NCBI RefSeq assembly: GCF_032490495.1 | Contig: NZ_JAVYJB010000007.1 | Span: 1-64,000 of the forward strand | Length of the DNA stretch: 64,000 nt | From: Pilosibacter fragilis | GTDB taxonomy: Bacteria; Bacillota; Clostridia; Lachnospirales; Lachnospiraceae | Direction: 5' to 3' | Shown here: in pieces, positions 1 through 6,756 of the stretch | How positions within the stretch are numbered: the stretch's first letter is position 1 | How the letters are laid out: each line of letters begins with the position of its first letter | The notes under the pieces: model-generated | The model's database searches: none | Told to the model about the DNA's origin: nothing | Seen by the model: the letters and a program-made list of their open reading frames with translations, nothing else | Program-made: the position numbers and the translations under genes

Positions 1-42
1 ATCATCTTCTATGTATTCCAGCCAATCTAATAATTCCTGCAT
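1..42 (-). CDS. Possible 5' end of a gene cut by the window edge
   Basis: An ATG reading leftwards from position 42 opens a frame with no stop to the window edge, giving only 14 residues, MQELLDWLEYIEDD. A purine-rich AAAAGGGG stretch lies about 8 bases upstream. The start resembles the N-terminus of ISAs1-type transposases, which often begin with a leucine-rich segment ending in IED, but 14 residues cannot settle this. The call is tentative; the sequence left of the window would decide it. Confidence 0.3.
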   Translation of the reverse strand, partial: MQELLDWLEYIEDD

Positions 43-50
43 ATACCAAC

Positions 51-84
51 GCCCCTTTTCTTTTAATTTTACCAGAAAAGGGGC
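51..84. other. Perfect 11-bp hairpin over a possible ribosome site
   Basis: The arms 51-61 (GCCCCTTTTCT) and 74-84 (AGAAAAGGGGC) are perfect complements with a 12-base loop. On the minus strand the right half of the hairpin contains the AAAAGGGG that would be the ribosome site of the frame starting at 42. It could be a translational control element, a terminator, or an insertion-sequence end structure. Confidence 0.45.
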
Positions 85-146
85 ATGTTCACAATTTATT
101 TACTCATGCGTTTTTCGTGCGGGCAAAACGGGCGGAAAAAGAATGA

Positions 147-175
147 TTGATTCAAGTGTGACTTTGAGATATAAT
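147..175 (+). promoter_or_regulatory. Sigma-A type promoter for the AEC transporter
   Basis: TTGATT at 147-152 and TATAAT at 170-175 are separated by exactly 17 bases. The distance to the start codon at 229 leaves a leader of about 45 bases. Confidence 0.75.
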
Positions 176-228
176 AAACTTTGTTTCTATTTCTGCGAGA
201 AAAATACATAAAAAGAGGAACATGAAAT

Positions 229-1146
229 ATGAGTTCAGTTTTACTAAAAGCGGGCTGCTTTTTCCTGATCATCCTGATGGGATATGGTCTGAAAAAAATC
301 GGCCTTTTAAGCCAGACGGATCTTCCGGTCTTCTCGAAGCTCGTCACGAAGATCACGCTCCCGGCGGCGATCATCCATAACTTCAGCCAGGCGACCATGG
401 ATGTCTCCATGCTGGTGATCGTGCTGATTGGTTTCCTGTGCAGCGGTGCGTATGCGGTGATCGGATACGGACTTTTTGCGAAAGGGACGAGGGATCAGAA
501 GGCGTTTGGCCTCGTAAATGCGTCGGGATACAATATCGGCTGCTTTACGATGCCTTTCGTCCAGGGATTCTTAGGAGCGCCGGGCGTGGCCTGTACCAGC
601 CTTTTTGATACGGGAAACGCGGTGGTCTGTACTGGTGGTTCCTACGCGGTGGCTGTGTCAGTGGCAGGAAAAGGCGGTGCCGGAGATAAGCATCAGATCC
701 GCAGGATCGTGATCCAGCTCTTAAAATCCATCCCGTTTGACTGCTATGTAATTATGACAGCACTGACGATGGCGGGACTCCGTATTCCGGTCTTCATGGA
801 CCAGGTAGCTGAGACTGTGGGGAACGCCAACACCTTCCTCTCCATGACTATGATCGGCCTCGGACTGGAGTTACATATGACAAGAGAGCAGACGGGCAGT
901 GTCGCGAAGATTCTGGGAACAAGATTTGCGGTTTCCGCAGTCCTGGCAGTTTTATTTTATCAGTTTCTGCCGTTTTCCCTGGAGATCCGCAGAACCCTGG
1001 CAATCCTGATGTTTGGCCCGGTATCGGCCCTTGGCGTTCCGTACACCTCCATGCTTGAGGGAGATGTGAACCTTGCCAGCGCGGTGAACTCGGCATCAAT
1101 CATTCTCGGAATCGTGAGCCTGACAGCGGCGATCATCATCTTCTAA
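229..1146 (+). CDS. AEC family (auxin efflux carrier type) permease
   Basis: This 305-residue protein is almost entirely hydrophobic, with about ten predicted membrane segments and both ends of each half glycine-rich, as in the AEC/BART superfamily of malate, malonate and other organic acid transporters. Its length matches the usual 300-320 residues. A polar linker around residues 145-160 (KGGAGDKHQIRR) separates the two halves. The start is preceded by AGAGGA 11 bases upstream and by a good promoter at 147-175. The substrate cannot be inferred from sequence; the downstream small membrane genes give no metabolic clue. Confidence 0.85.
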   Translation: MSSVLLKAGCFFLIILMGYGLKKIGLLSQTDLPVFSKLVTKITLPAAIIHNFSQATMDVSMLVIVLIGFLCSGAYAVIGYGLFAKGTRDQKAFGLVNASGYNIGCFTMPFVQGFLGAPGVACTSLFDTGNAVVCTGGSYAVAVSVAGKGGAGDKHQIRRIVIQLLKSIPFDCYVIMTALTMAGLRIPVFMDQVAETVGNANTFLSMTMIGLGLELHMTREQTGSVAKILGTRFAVSAVLAVLFYQFLPFSLEIRRTLAILMFGPVSALGVPYTSMLEGDVNLASAVNSASIILGIVSLTAAIIIF

Positions 1147-1231
1147 GAAATTTATAGTCGTGCATAGGGCGGCATCAGGTATACCGCGGAGGCGCTGCAT
1201 AGCTGTATCACACAAAATAAGGAGGAACACA

Positions 1232-1801
1232 ATGGAATTACGGAACGAAAAGGACGCGCGGTTTATCATCCGGCATCATGTGACGGAAGAAAAGCTGCTT
1301 CATCTGGAAAAGGGAGTCCGGAAACTCGGTTTCCAGTCCGGCGGAAAGAGGATCATGTCGATCTTTCTTGGGCTTTTCCTGCTCTGCATGGCAGCAAAAG
1401 TCGTAATCGGCGGAACGATCGGGGACGCACTCATGATGATCGGCATTCTCTGTGCCATGGGATTCGTGTTTGGAACCTATGCCCTTTTGAAAGGCTGGCT
1501 GGACGCGAAAAAGCAGATCCATCTCCAGTTCGAGGCGGGCAAGATGGAAGATAACTATCAGTGGGAATACCGGTTCTACGAGGATGGATATGAGGTTATC
1601 GGAAAGAATGAGAAATCCCGTGTGCAGTATAAAAACGTGGGACGCCTTATTGATATGTCCGGTATGTATGTGCTGGTGGAGCGCGGAAATGTGGTGCGTT
1701 ACTTCATGAAGGATGACGCGGTACAGGGAAATTCCGCGGAGCTTGCAGGATTCCTGACAGAAAAGTGCCATCTTCCGATGGAACAGATCGCAGTACGATA
1801 G
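1232..1801 (+). CDS. YcxB-like small membrane protein
   Basis: Starting at 1232, directly after an AAGGAGG site, the frame encodes 189 residues; a longer frame from 1160 lacks a ribosome site. Residues about 40-90 form two adjacent membrane helices, and residues about 95-185 form a soluble beta-rich tail with the pattern FYEDGYEVIGKNEKSRVQYKNV, here read as the YcxB-like domain (PF14317 type). Such proteins are of unknown function. The next gene begins 10 bases after its stop and has the same general plan, so the two probably form one transcript and may interact. Confidence 0.65.
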   Translation: MELRNEKDARFIIRHHVTEEKLLHLEKGVRKLGFQSGGKRIMSIFLGLFLLCMAAKVVIGGTIGDALMMIGILCAMGFVFGTYALLKGWLDAKKQIHLQFEAGKMEDNYQWEYRFYEDGYEVIGKNEKSRVQYKNVGRLIDMSGMYVLVERGNVVRYFMKDDAVQGNSAELAGFLTEKCHLPMEQIAVR

Positions 1802-1811
1802 GAGGTGCGGG

Positions 1812-2426
1812 ATGGAACCGATATACGCAGTAAAATCTACATATGATGAAGATATGTTTTATCACCAGGTTGTGGCTTCCAAGCCGCGGATGATGCCGAA
1901 GGAGAACGATGGGAAGAAGATCAAGTTCCAGCTTCCTGATTTCGGACTGAAAGATACTTTGATGGCGCTTCTTGTGGGCGCAGCTGTTTACATGGCGTTC
2001 GGACAGCTTGATCAGTCCACGAGGATCCTGCAGGCGGTGCTTTGTGGACTTGTGGCGGCTGTAGTACTTCGGCGAATGAATGAGAGACAGAACGGGGAGA
2101 CTTCCGGAAAGAAGGCGAATTCCGTATCTGCCGATAAAAATCAGGCTCTGCAGCTTCTGGAGAGCTCTGGATTAAAGGGTGACCGATGCACCATGAATTT
2201 TTATGAGGACACCTTTACGGTGGAGCGGCCTGGCATCATCACGGAGTACCAGTACGAGGGAATCGCATGGATCAAAGAGACCAGCAAGTATTATATGATC
2301 TTTTGGAACAGATCCCTCGCGATCCCGGTGGAGAAGGCGGGATTCTACCGCGGAAAGAAGGAGACATTCGGATCTTTCCTTGAAAAACGGTGCAATAAGG
2401 TGATCGAGAAGGTAAGAAACGTATAG
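1812..2426 (+). CDS. YcxB-like small membrane protein
   Basis: This 204-residue protein has a cytoplasmic N-terminus of about 45 residues, two closely spaced hydrophobic helices at about 50-90, a polar linker, and a C-terminal soluble part. That part contains FYEDTFTVERPGIITEYQY, the same FYED-x(n)-Y signature as in the preceding protein. AGGAGGTGCGGG precedes the start. It looks like a diverged paralogue of its neighbour; function is unknown. Tandem YcxB-like genes suggest a small membrane complex, which is inference. Confidence 0.65.
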   Translation: MEPIYAVKSTYDEDMFYHQVVASKPRMMPKENDGKKIKFQLPDFGLKDTLMALLVGAAVYMAFGQLDQSTRILQAVLCGLVAAVVLRRMNERQNGETSGKKANSVSADKNQALQLLESSGLKGDRCTMNFYEDTFTVERPGIITEYQYEGIAWIKETSKYYMIFWNRSLAIPVEKAGFYRGKKETFGSFLEKRCNKVIEKVRNV

Positions 2427-2448
2427 ACGGACGGAGGACCATTTCTAT

Positions 2449-2970
2449 ATGGAAGTCCATAGTTCCGAATGGTGGAGCTGTGTAAAATTAAATGGAGAGG
2501 ATCTTTTGGGGATGAAAATAAAAAAAGAAGAGAAAATGCAGATCGAAAAGCTGCCGACATTGAAGTTAAAATATACGCTGGTCGTGCCGTTCATGGGAAT
2601 CGTGGATGCGCTGACCATGGGGAGCTTCTTTATGAATCCGGCGGCAGATGGAAAACTGCTCATCAAGGCGTTCTATGTGATCTGCGGAATTGCGGGGATT
2701 TTATTTGCACTGTGGGGACTTTTGTGGAAGACTACGATTGACGGCAAGACGATCAAGGTAAACCCGGTAATAGGAAAGAAAAAGGTGGTCCCGTTTTCAG
2801 ATTTGAAAAAAGCGGTTGTTTATAAGAAGAAAAAGACGGGATCTATCGTGAGTTATGAGCTGATCGATAAGAATAACCAGTCCATCGTTACGATCTATCC
2901 GCTTATGAAGGACAGCAGTACATTGATGGAGAGATTGAAACGCCTGAAATATCCGGTGGAGGAAGCGTAA
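2449..2970 (+). CDS. Small membrane protein of unknown function (PH-like tail)
   Basis: The frame encodes up to 173 residues. Starts at 2449 (GGAGG 12 bases upstream), 2512 and 2536 are all possible; homologous-looking sequence seems to begin near MQIEKLPTLKLKY, so the first 20-30 residues may not be translated. Two hydrophobic segments, around residues 43-62 and 72-92, are followed by a lysine-rich beta-type tail with an ITIYPLM-like strand, a layout seen in DUF6560/PH-like membrane proteins. It follows the two YcxB-like genes by 22 bases and is probably cotranscribed. A dispersed repeat starts two bases after the stop. Confidence 0.6.
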   Translation: MEVHSSEWWSCVKLNGEDLLGMKIKKEEKMQIEKLPTLKLKYTLVVPFMGIVDALTMGSFFMNPAADGKLLIKAFYVICGIAGILFALWGLLWKTTIDGKTIKVNPVIGKKKVVPFSDLKKAVVYKKKKTGSIVSYELIDKNNQSIVTIYPLMKDSSTLMERLKRLKYPVEEA

Positions 2971-2972
2971 GG

Positions 2973-3043
2973 CAAAAATCCCATCAGGGAAGCTGAACTG
3001 GAATGGATTTTTGCGCGTAACTATAAAGGTACTGAATAATTAT
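2973..3043 (+). repeat. Dispersed inverted-repeat element, copy 1 (core only)
   Basis: CAAAAATCC and GGATTTTTG form outer arms around an inner GGGAAGCT segment, followed by a GTAACTAT ... ATAATTAT pair of arms around AAAGGTACTGA. The same order of modules occurs at 8671-8742 and 12100-12171. The element begins 2 bases after a stop codon and ends about 95 bases before the DUF1540 start. Confidence 0.75.
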
Positions 3044-3136
3044 GCTGGTTTTAGGAAAGATCCCGGGAGAGTGAATACTTCGGGATCTTTCTGCGCATAA
3101 TGACCTCTGATGAAACAGGAAAAAGGAGGCCATTTT

Positions 3137-3451
3137 ATGACAAAACTGGATTGTACCGTGACGACATGTGTCCATAATGCGGAGAAGTGCTGCTGCAAGA
3201 GCGGAATCCTCGTGGAGGGAGCGCAGGCGAAGAACTGCTGTGATACCTGCTGCGGAAGCTTTGAGGAGAACAGGGGCGGTCTTTTTAAGAATCTTTTTAA
3301 GACGCCGGAATCAAAGCTTGAGGTGGAATGTGATGTAGCGAACTGTCTCTACAATGATGACCATCAGTGCAGGGCAGAGCGGATCACGATCGCGGGGGAC
3401 GGCGCTATGGCTGTCGGTCAGACGGAATGTGCAAGCTTTAGGGAGAAGTAG
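3137..3451 (+). CDS. DUF1540 cysteine-rich protein with two repeats
   Basis: The 104-residue protein starts at 3137, right behind AAAAAGGAGG; an upstream ATG at 3110 lacks a ribosome site. It carries two copies of the DUF1540 pattern: C-x(4)-C-x-HN near residue 5, rich in cysteines up to about 42, and CDVANCLYND near residue 64, ending in ECASF. DUF1540 proteins are small, presumed metal-binding proteins frequent in Clostridia and of unknown role. No partner gene is linked; a terminator follows, so it seems to be a single-gene unit. Confidence 0.8.
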   Translation: MTKLDCTVTTCVHNAEKCCCKSGILVEGAQAKNCCDTCCGSFEENRGGLFKNLFKTPESKLEVECDVANCLYNDDHQCRAERITIAGDGAMAVGQTECASFREK

Positions 3452-3461
3452 GAATAGAGAA

Positions 3462-3518
3462 GGGACTGGCTGCGGAGAAAGCTGATGATAGCAAACTGAC
3501 CGTCGCCGGTTCCTTTTT
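3462..3518 (+). terminator. Likely Rho-independent terminator
   Basis: GGGACTGGCTGCGG at 3462-3475 pairs with CCGTCGCCGGTTCC at 3500-3513 (two G-U pairs, one internal mismatch) and is followed by TTTTT. Confidence 0.55.
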
Positions 3519-3688
3519 ACTTAGCAGAAAAGTCGTTGTTTTGCCTGAAAGAAAGGCATTGTGGATTTTTGATATGCGTCTGTGAGAAGACAGATCTATG
3601 GGAGAAGTATGAAAGGGCTGTGGAAAATACCGGGCAGAATCGTGGAGGGCTTGAGCCGAAAAAGTATTGGAAATTCCGGGAAAAGTGA

Positions 3689-3717
3689 TTGACAAAACGG
3701 AAACGATATAGTAGAAT
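3689..3717 (+). promoter_or_regulatory. Promoter of the infC-rpmI-rplT operon
   Basis: TTGACA at 3689-3694 and TAGAAT at 3712-3717 have a 17-base spacer. It would start a leader RNA of about 190 bases ahead of infC. Confidence 0.75.
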
Positions 3718-3723
3718 AACATA

Positions 3724-3916
3724 AGTTGTGAGAGCAACTGACAGGAAAGCAGGTATCCGCCTCACCCTGGCACGAGTAAGTGACCTGGGTTCATAGACAT
3801 CGGTTTTTATCATGCAGCAGCATGCCAAACCAATGCAGTTACGAGCGGATAGTTACCTATCTGCTTTTTCTTTTCTATCGACATATGTAGAGTATGAGAG
3901 TTGGAGGTGTACGGCT
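3724..3916 (+). ncRNA. L20-type leader RNA with intrinsic attenuator
   Basis: The region between the promoter and infC holds the conserved-looking block around 3750-3800 (CCTCACCCTGGCAC and GTGACCTGGGTTCATAGAC) typical of infC leaders in Firmicutes. A terminator hairpin follows: AGCGGATAG at 3844-3852, loop TTAC, CTATCTGCT at 3857-3865, then a T-rich tract. In Bacillus-type systems, excess ribosomal protein L20 binds the leader and promotes termination. That mechanism is family knowledge; the promoter, conserved block and terminator are what the sequence shows. Confidence 0.75.
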
Positions 3917-4423
3917 ATTAGCGAGTTAATGATTAACGAGCAGATCCGTGATAAGGAAGTTCGTTTAATTGGAGAAAATGGTGAGCAGCTTGGAATCATG
4001 TCTGCAAAAGACGCTTACAAAATGGCGAGAGATGCAGAACTGGATCTTGTAAAGATTGCTCCGGCAGCGAAGCCGCCGGTATGTAAGATCATTGATTACG
4101 GTAAATACAAGTATGAGATGATCCGTAAGGAGAAGGAAGCGAAAAAGAAGCAGAAAACGATCGAGGTGAAAGAAGTGCGTCTTTCCCCGAATATCGATAC
4201 AAACGATCTTAACACAAAGATCGGATCTGCGAGAAAGTTCATCGAAAAAGGCAACAAGGTAAAAGTAACGCTTCGTTTCCGCGGTCGTGAGATGGCTCAT
4301 ATGAACCAGACAAAGTATATTCTGGATGATTTCGCTGAGAAACTTTCCGATATCGCTGTTGTCGATAAGCCTTCCAAGGTGGAGGGAAGAAGCCTGGTAA
4401 TGTTTTTAACTGCAAAACGATAA
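3917..4423 (+). CDS. infC: Translation initiation factor IF-3
   Basis: IF-3 binds the 30S subunit and checks the initiator codon and tRNA. The frame contains the N-terminal part INEQIRDKEVRLIG and the C-terminal domain with RFRGREMAH and KPSKVEGR. The best start is ATT at 3917: GGAGGTG at 3903-3909 is 7 bases before it, but 19 bases before the first ATG at 3929. From ATT the product is 168 residues. A non-AUG start is the known basis of IF-3 autoregulation in other bacteria. It heads the rpmI-rplT operon behind an attenuated leader. Confidence 0.92.
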   Translation: MSELMINEQIRDKEVRLIGENGEQLGIMSAKDAYKMARDAELDLVKIAPAAKPPVCKIIDYGKYKYEMIRKEKEAKKKQKTIEVKEVRLSPNIDTNDLNTKIGSARKFIEKGNKVKVTLRFRGREMAHMNQTKYILDDFAEKLSDIAVVDKPSKVEGRSLVMFLTAKR

Positions 4424-4450
4424 GGGAACAATTTTAAGGAGGAAACAACA

Positions 4451-4648
4451 ATGCCTAAAATGAAAACAAGCAGAGCAGCTGCAAAACGTTTCAAAAAGAC
4501 CGGAACTGGTCAGTTAGTGAGAAATAAAGCTTATAAGTCCCATATCTTAACTAAGAAATCCACAAAGCGTAAGAGAAATCTTAGAAAAGACATTGTTACT
4601 GATGCTACAAACAGCAAGGTAATGAAGAAGATTTTACCGTATTTATAA
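4451..4648 (+). CDS. rpmI: 50S ribosomal protein L35
   Basis: The 65-residue basic protein starts with PKMKTSRAAAKRFKKTGTG, the classic L35 N-terminus, and keeps the KSTKRKRNLRK segment. The length equals the family standard. AAGGAGG lies just before the start. It is the middle gene of infC-rpmI-rplT, 27 bases after infC, and assembles into the large ribosomal subunit. Expression probably follows the L20-controlled leader upstream of infC. Confidence 0.97.
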   Translation: MPKMKTSRAAAKRFKKTGTGQLVRNKAYKSHILTKKSTKRKRNLRKDIVTDATNSKVMKKILPYL

Positions 4649-4685
4649 TTTGTTTCGGAATTAAGATTAAGGAGGAAATTAAGCA

Positions 4686-5042
4686 ATGGCAAGAATTAAA
4701 GGTGGCTTAAATGCCAAGAAGAGACATAACAGAGTGCTCAAGTTAGCCAAAGGTTACAGAGGGGCTCGTTCTAAACAGTATAGAGTAGCAAAGCAGTCCG
4801 TAATGAGAGCTTTAACAAGCTCCTACGCTGGCAGAAAAGAGAGAAAGAGACAGTTCAGACAGCTCTGGATCGCTCGTATCAACGCTGCAGCTAGAATCAA
4901 CGGCCTTTCTTACAGCAAGTTCATGTACGGCTTAAAGCAGGCTGGTGTTGTTATGAACCGTAAGGTATTATCCGATATGGCTATCAACGACGCAGAGGGC
5001 TTTGCAAAGCTTGCTGAGTTAGCAAAAACAAAACTGGCTTAA
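4686..5042 (+). CDS. rplT: 50S ribosomal protein L20
   Basis: The 118-residue, strongly basic protein has the L20 signatures KRHNRVLKLAKGYRGARSK and RQLWIARINAAAR. It binds 23S rRNA early in 50S assembly and, in Firmicutes, represses its own operon through the infC leader. AAGGAGG precedes the start by 9 bases. It is the last gene of the operon; a strong terminator follows at 5062-5102. Confidence 0.97.
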   Translation: MARIKGGLNAKKRHNRVLKLAKGYRGARSKQYRVAKQSVMRALTSSYAGRKERKRQFRQLWIARINAAARINGLSYSKFMYGLKQAGVVMNRKVLSDMAINDAEGFAKLAELAKTKLA

Positions 5043-5061
5043 TTAGTCGGTGAGAATAGAG

Positions 5062-5102
5062 AAAACCTTTCCGGTGAAGTGATCTGCCGGGGAGGTTTTT
5101 TG
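5062..5102 (+). terminator. Rho-independent terminator of the rplT operon
   Basis: AAAACCTTTCCGG at 5062-5074 pairs with CCGGGGAGGTTTT at 5087-5099 and runs into TTTTTT. Confidence 0.85.
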
Positions 5103-5149
5103 CGTTTTTTGGGGAGAGGTTCATAGTGGTGGGAGTTACGCGCCGACGG

Positions 5150-5451
5150 GCCTCCGGGCGCGGACGCTTCACGGGATTCCGGGAGGGTTCCTCTAAGCTC
5201 CCGGAAAAATGCTAAGGGCGGAGGTCCGAGGACACAACTCGCAACTTTCGTTGCTCAAACAAGTGTCCTCGGACCTCCAACGCATTTTCCTGCGAGCCAA
5301 GAGGAAACCAGCTCCCTCCACCCAGGCGCGTCCGTGCCCGGAGGCGCTGTGTATTGGCGGGATGAGGGAAGGAAAAGGAAGGGTGTGGAGGGAGAGATGG
5401 GATTGGCGAAAGCCAGACGATGCGCGGGGCCCTTTGGGCGCCGCGGCATCG
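5150..5451. other. GC-rich multi-hairpin non-coding block
   Basis: No convincing gene lies between 5103 and 5506. Instead there is a nested fold. An 18-bp outer stem joins 5150-5167 with 5328-5345 (one G-U pair). Inside it are a perfect 9-bp hairpin (5177-5185 with 5198-5206) and a perfect 16-bp hairpin (5220-5235 with 5263-5278) whose loop holds a further GCAAC/GTTGC stem. A separate hairpin at 5418-5451 (CGATGC ... GCATCG) follows. GC content is visibly higher than in the flanks. It may be a structured RNA or a miniature mobile element; I do not recognise it. Confidence 0.6.
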
Positions 5452-5471
5452 CGAGATTGTTGATGTGAAAC

Positions 5472-5503
5472 TAAAAAAGGCTTAAGTCTTTCGACTTAAG
5501 CCT
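5472..5503 (-). terminator. Terminator of tRNA-Leu(CAG)
   Basis: AGGCTTAAGTC at 5478-5488 and GACTTAAGCCT at 5493-5503 form a perfect 11-bp stem with a TTTC loop; AAAAAA at 5472-5477 gives the U-run on the minus strand, just past the tRNA 3' end. Confidence 0.85.
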
Positions 5504-5506
5504 TCG

Positions 5507-5590
5507 TGCAGAAGAAGGGACTTGAACCCTCATGATATTGCTATCACACGGACCTGAACCGTGCGCGTCTGCCAATTCCGCCACTTCTGC
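5507..5590 (-). tRNA. tRNA-Leu (anticodon CAG)
   Basis: Read on the minus strand, the 84-base gene has acceptor arms GCAGAAG and CTTCTGC with discriminator A, a D-arm starting GCGGAATTGGCAGAC, anticodon stem CACGG/CCGTG with loop TTCAGGT, a long variable arm as expected for leucine tRNA, and a T-loop GTTCAAGTC. CCA is not encoded. It should read CUG codons. It has its own promoter (5626-5654) and terminator. Confidence 0.93.
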
Positions 5591-5625
5591 ATCTCGTCAG
5601 ATGACGTATCTCATTGACAAAACAT

Positions 5626-5654
5626 ATTATAGTATAAGGCGTGGGATTTGTCAA
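5626..5654 (-). promoter_or_regulatory. Promoter of tRNA-Leu(CAG)
   Basis: On the minus strand, TTGACA (5649-5654) and TATAAT (5626-5631) are separated by 17 bases; both are perfect consensus hexamers. Confidence 0.85.
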
Positions 5655-5709
5655 GAGTTTTTTAAATATTGCTAAAAAAACATTTTTTTTAAAAAATTCA
5701 AAAAAGTAC

Positions 5710-5738
5710 TTGTCAAACAGAAAGAACTATGGTATATT
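5710..5738 (+). promoter_or_regulatory. Promoter of tRNA-Leu(AAG) copy 1
   Basis: TTGTCA at 5710-5715, a 17-base spacer, and TATATT at 5733-5738; it faces away from the tRNA-Leu(CAG) promoter. Confidence 0.8.
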
Positions 5739-5782
5739 AATATGCGTCGGTGAGAGATACAAAATCTTGAAACACCCGATAC

Positions 5783-5866
5783 GCGGAAGTGTCGGAACTG
5801 GCAGACGAGCAAGACTAAGGATCTTGTGGTGGTTACATCGTGTGGGTTCAAGTCCCATCTTCCGCA
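5783..5866 (+). tRNA. tRNA-Leu (anticodon AAG), copy 1
   Basis: The 84-base gene has acceptor arms GCGGAAG and CTTCCGC with discriminator A, a long variable arm, and anticodon stem CAAGA/TCTTG around loop CTAAGGA, so the anticodon is AAG. A leucine tRNA with A34 is uncommon in bacteria, where A34 is normally limited to tRNA-Arg(ACG). If deaminated to inosine it would read CUU and CUC. A strong stem-loop terminator follows directly. Confidence 0.93.
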
Positions 5867-5870
5867 CGAA

Positions 5871-5900
5871 AGACTCAAGTCGAAAGACTTGAGTCTTTTT
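5871..5900 (+). terminator. Terminator of tRNA-Leu(AAG) copy 1
   Basis: AGACTCAAGTC and GACTTGAGTCT form a perfect 11-bp stem with a GAAA loop, followed by TTTTT. Confidence 0.9.
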
Positions 5901-6308
5901 GCGTTATAGAGAAAATAGCGATAGATGTGGAGAGCCTGGTGATTGAGGTGATGGTACTGGAATTGTCAAATTAATGTATGAATGCGTATTTTGAGGAAAA
6001 TGCCACGCAAAGTGTAACATGGAGAGAAGGAAGCGCGGTTGCGATGAGCACCAGAGGGAAGCGCTATATTCGGCATTTGTGGGAAGAGCAGGAGAAAAGG
6101 CGATGGAAATTTAAGATAGATGATATTTCTGAAGGATGACTGCAGAAGATGTTTTGTGAGATATAGCCGTAGAGATCATTGCATGATATCTTTGGGATGG
6201 GTCTTACTGTGGAGATGATCTCTTTAGCGGATTTCGGTTATGCCATGGGATAGAATATAGTACAAATTGAGTAAAAAAAATATGTTATTAAAAAAATAAA
6301 AAAAAGTT
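5901..6308 (+). pseudogene. Region without intact gene, possibly decayed coding DNA
   Basis: These roughly 400 bases between the two tRNA copies hold no intact reading frame. In one plus-strand frame, from about 6079 to 6252, coding-like stretches such as WEEQEKRRWKFKIDDISEG and MISLADFGYAMG are interrupted by stops, so a degraded gene is possible. I do not recognise its family. Confidence 0.3.
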
Positions 6309-6319
6309 TAAAAAAGTAC

Positions 6320-6348
6320 TTGCCAAACAGAAAGAACTATGATATATT
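6320..6348 (+). promoter_or_regulatory. Promoter of tRNA-Leu(AAG) copy 2
   Basis: TTGCCA at 6320-6325 and TATATT at 6343-6348 with a 17-base spacer; the -35 box is one base weaker than in copy 1. Confidence 0.75.
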
Positions 6349-6392
6349 AATATGCGTCGGTGAGAGATACAAAATCTTGAAACACCCGATAC

Positions 6393-6476
6393 GCGGAAGT
6401 GTCGGAACTGGCAGACGAGCAAGACTAAGGATCTTGTGGTGGTTACATCGTGTGGGTTCAAGTCCCATCTTCCGCA
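6393..6476 (+). tRNA. tRNA-Leu (anticodon AAG), copy 2
   Basis: The 84 bases are identical to the copy at 5783-5866, including anticodon loop CTAAGGA. The duplication indicates selection for dosage of this tRNA or a recent duplication event. Confidence 0.93.
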
Positions 6477-6480
6477 CGAA

Positions 6481-6510
6481 AGACTCAAGTCGAGAGACTT
6501 GAGTCTTTTT
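6481..6510 (+). terminator. Terminator of tRNA-Leu(AAG) copy 2
   Basis: The same 11-bp stem as in copy 1, with loop GAGA, followed by TTTTT. Confidence 0.9.
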
Positions 6511-6585
6511 GCGTTATAAAAGCTACTTTTTTTCAGGGGTTATGACAAAAGAGTAAGGGACCAATCGTTAAATAGGTGTGTGAAT

Positions 6586-6756
6586 ATGTTTTGCACAGAA
6601 AATTTCAACACGCCGCTGTCAGACAGAGAGCGGAAGAGTGCACTGGAGACATGGATCGAGCTGATACAGCCGGGGGAGACCATGAAATCGGTAGGCTGCG
6701 AATGGACCGATGATGGAAAAATATCAGCCGAGAGGGAAGGAGAGAGGCTGGTATGA
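6586..6756 (+). pseudogene. Short frame, probably frameshifted gene remnant
   Basis: An ATG behind AGGTG opens a 56-residue frame that includes SVGCEWTDDGKISAEREG and stops at 6756. Directly at its end, another frame continues with coding-like sequence (GWYEDQGEEYLFIKAPAVSC) until about 6860. One frameshift near 6745 would join the two. The family is not recognised, and it may equally be a genuine small gene. Confidence 0.35.

Larger units (their letters stand above)
6309..6518 (+). repeat. Second copy of a 210-bp tRNA-Leu(AAG) unit
   Basis: Bases 6309-6518 repeat 5699-5908 with only a few differences, at a constant offset of 610 bases. The unit contains promoter, tRNA and terminator. Differences include TTGTCA to TTGCCA in the -35 box and one base in the terminator loop. 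Confidence 0.92.

Noticed and set aside
5209..5463. An 84-residue plus-strand frame in the GC-rich block
   Set aside because: It has no ribosome site, low-complexity translation, and is fully explained by the GC-rich hairpins.
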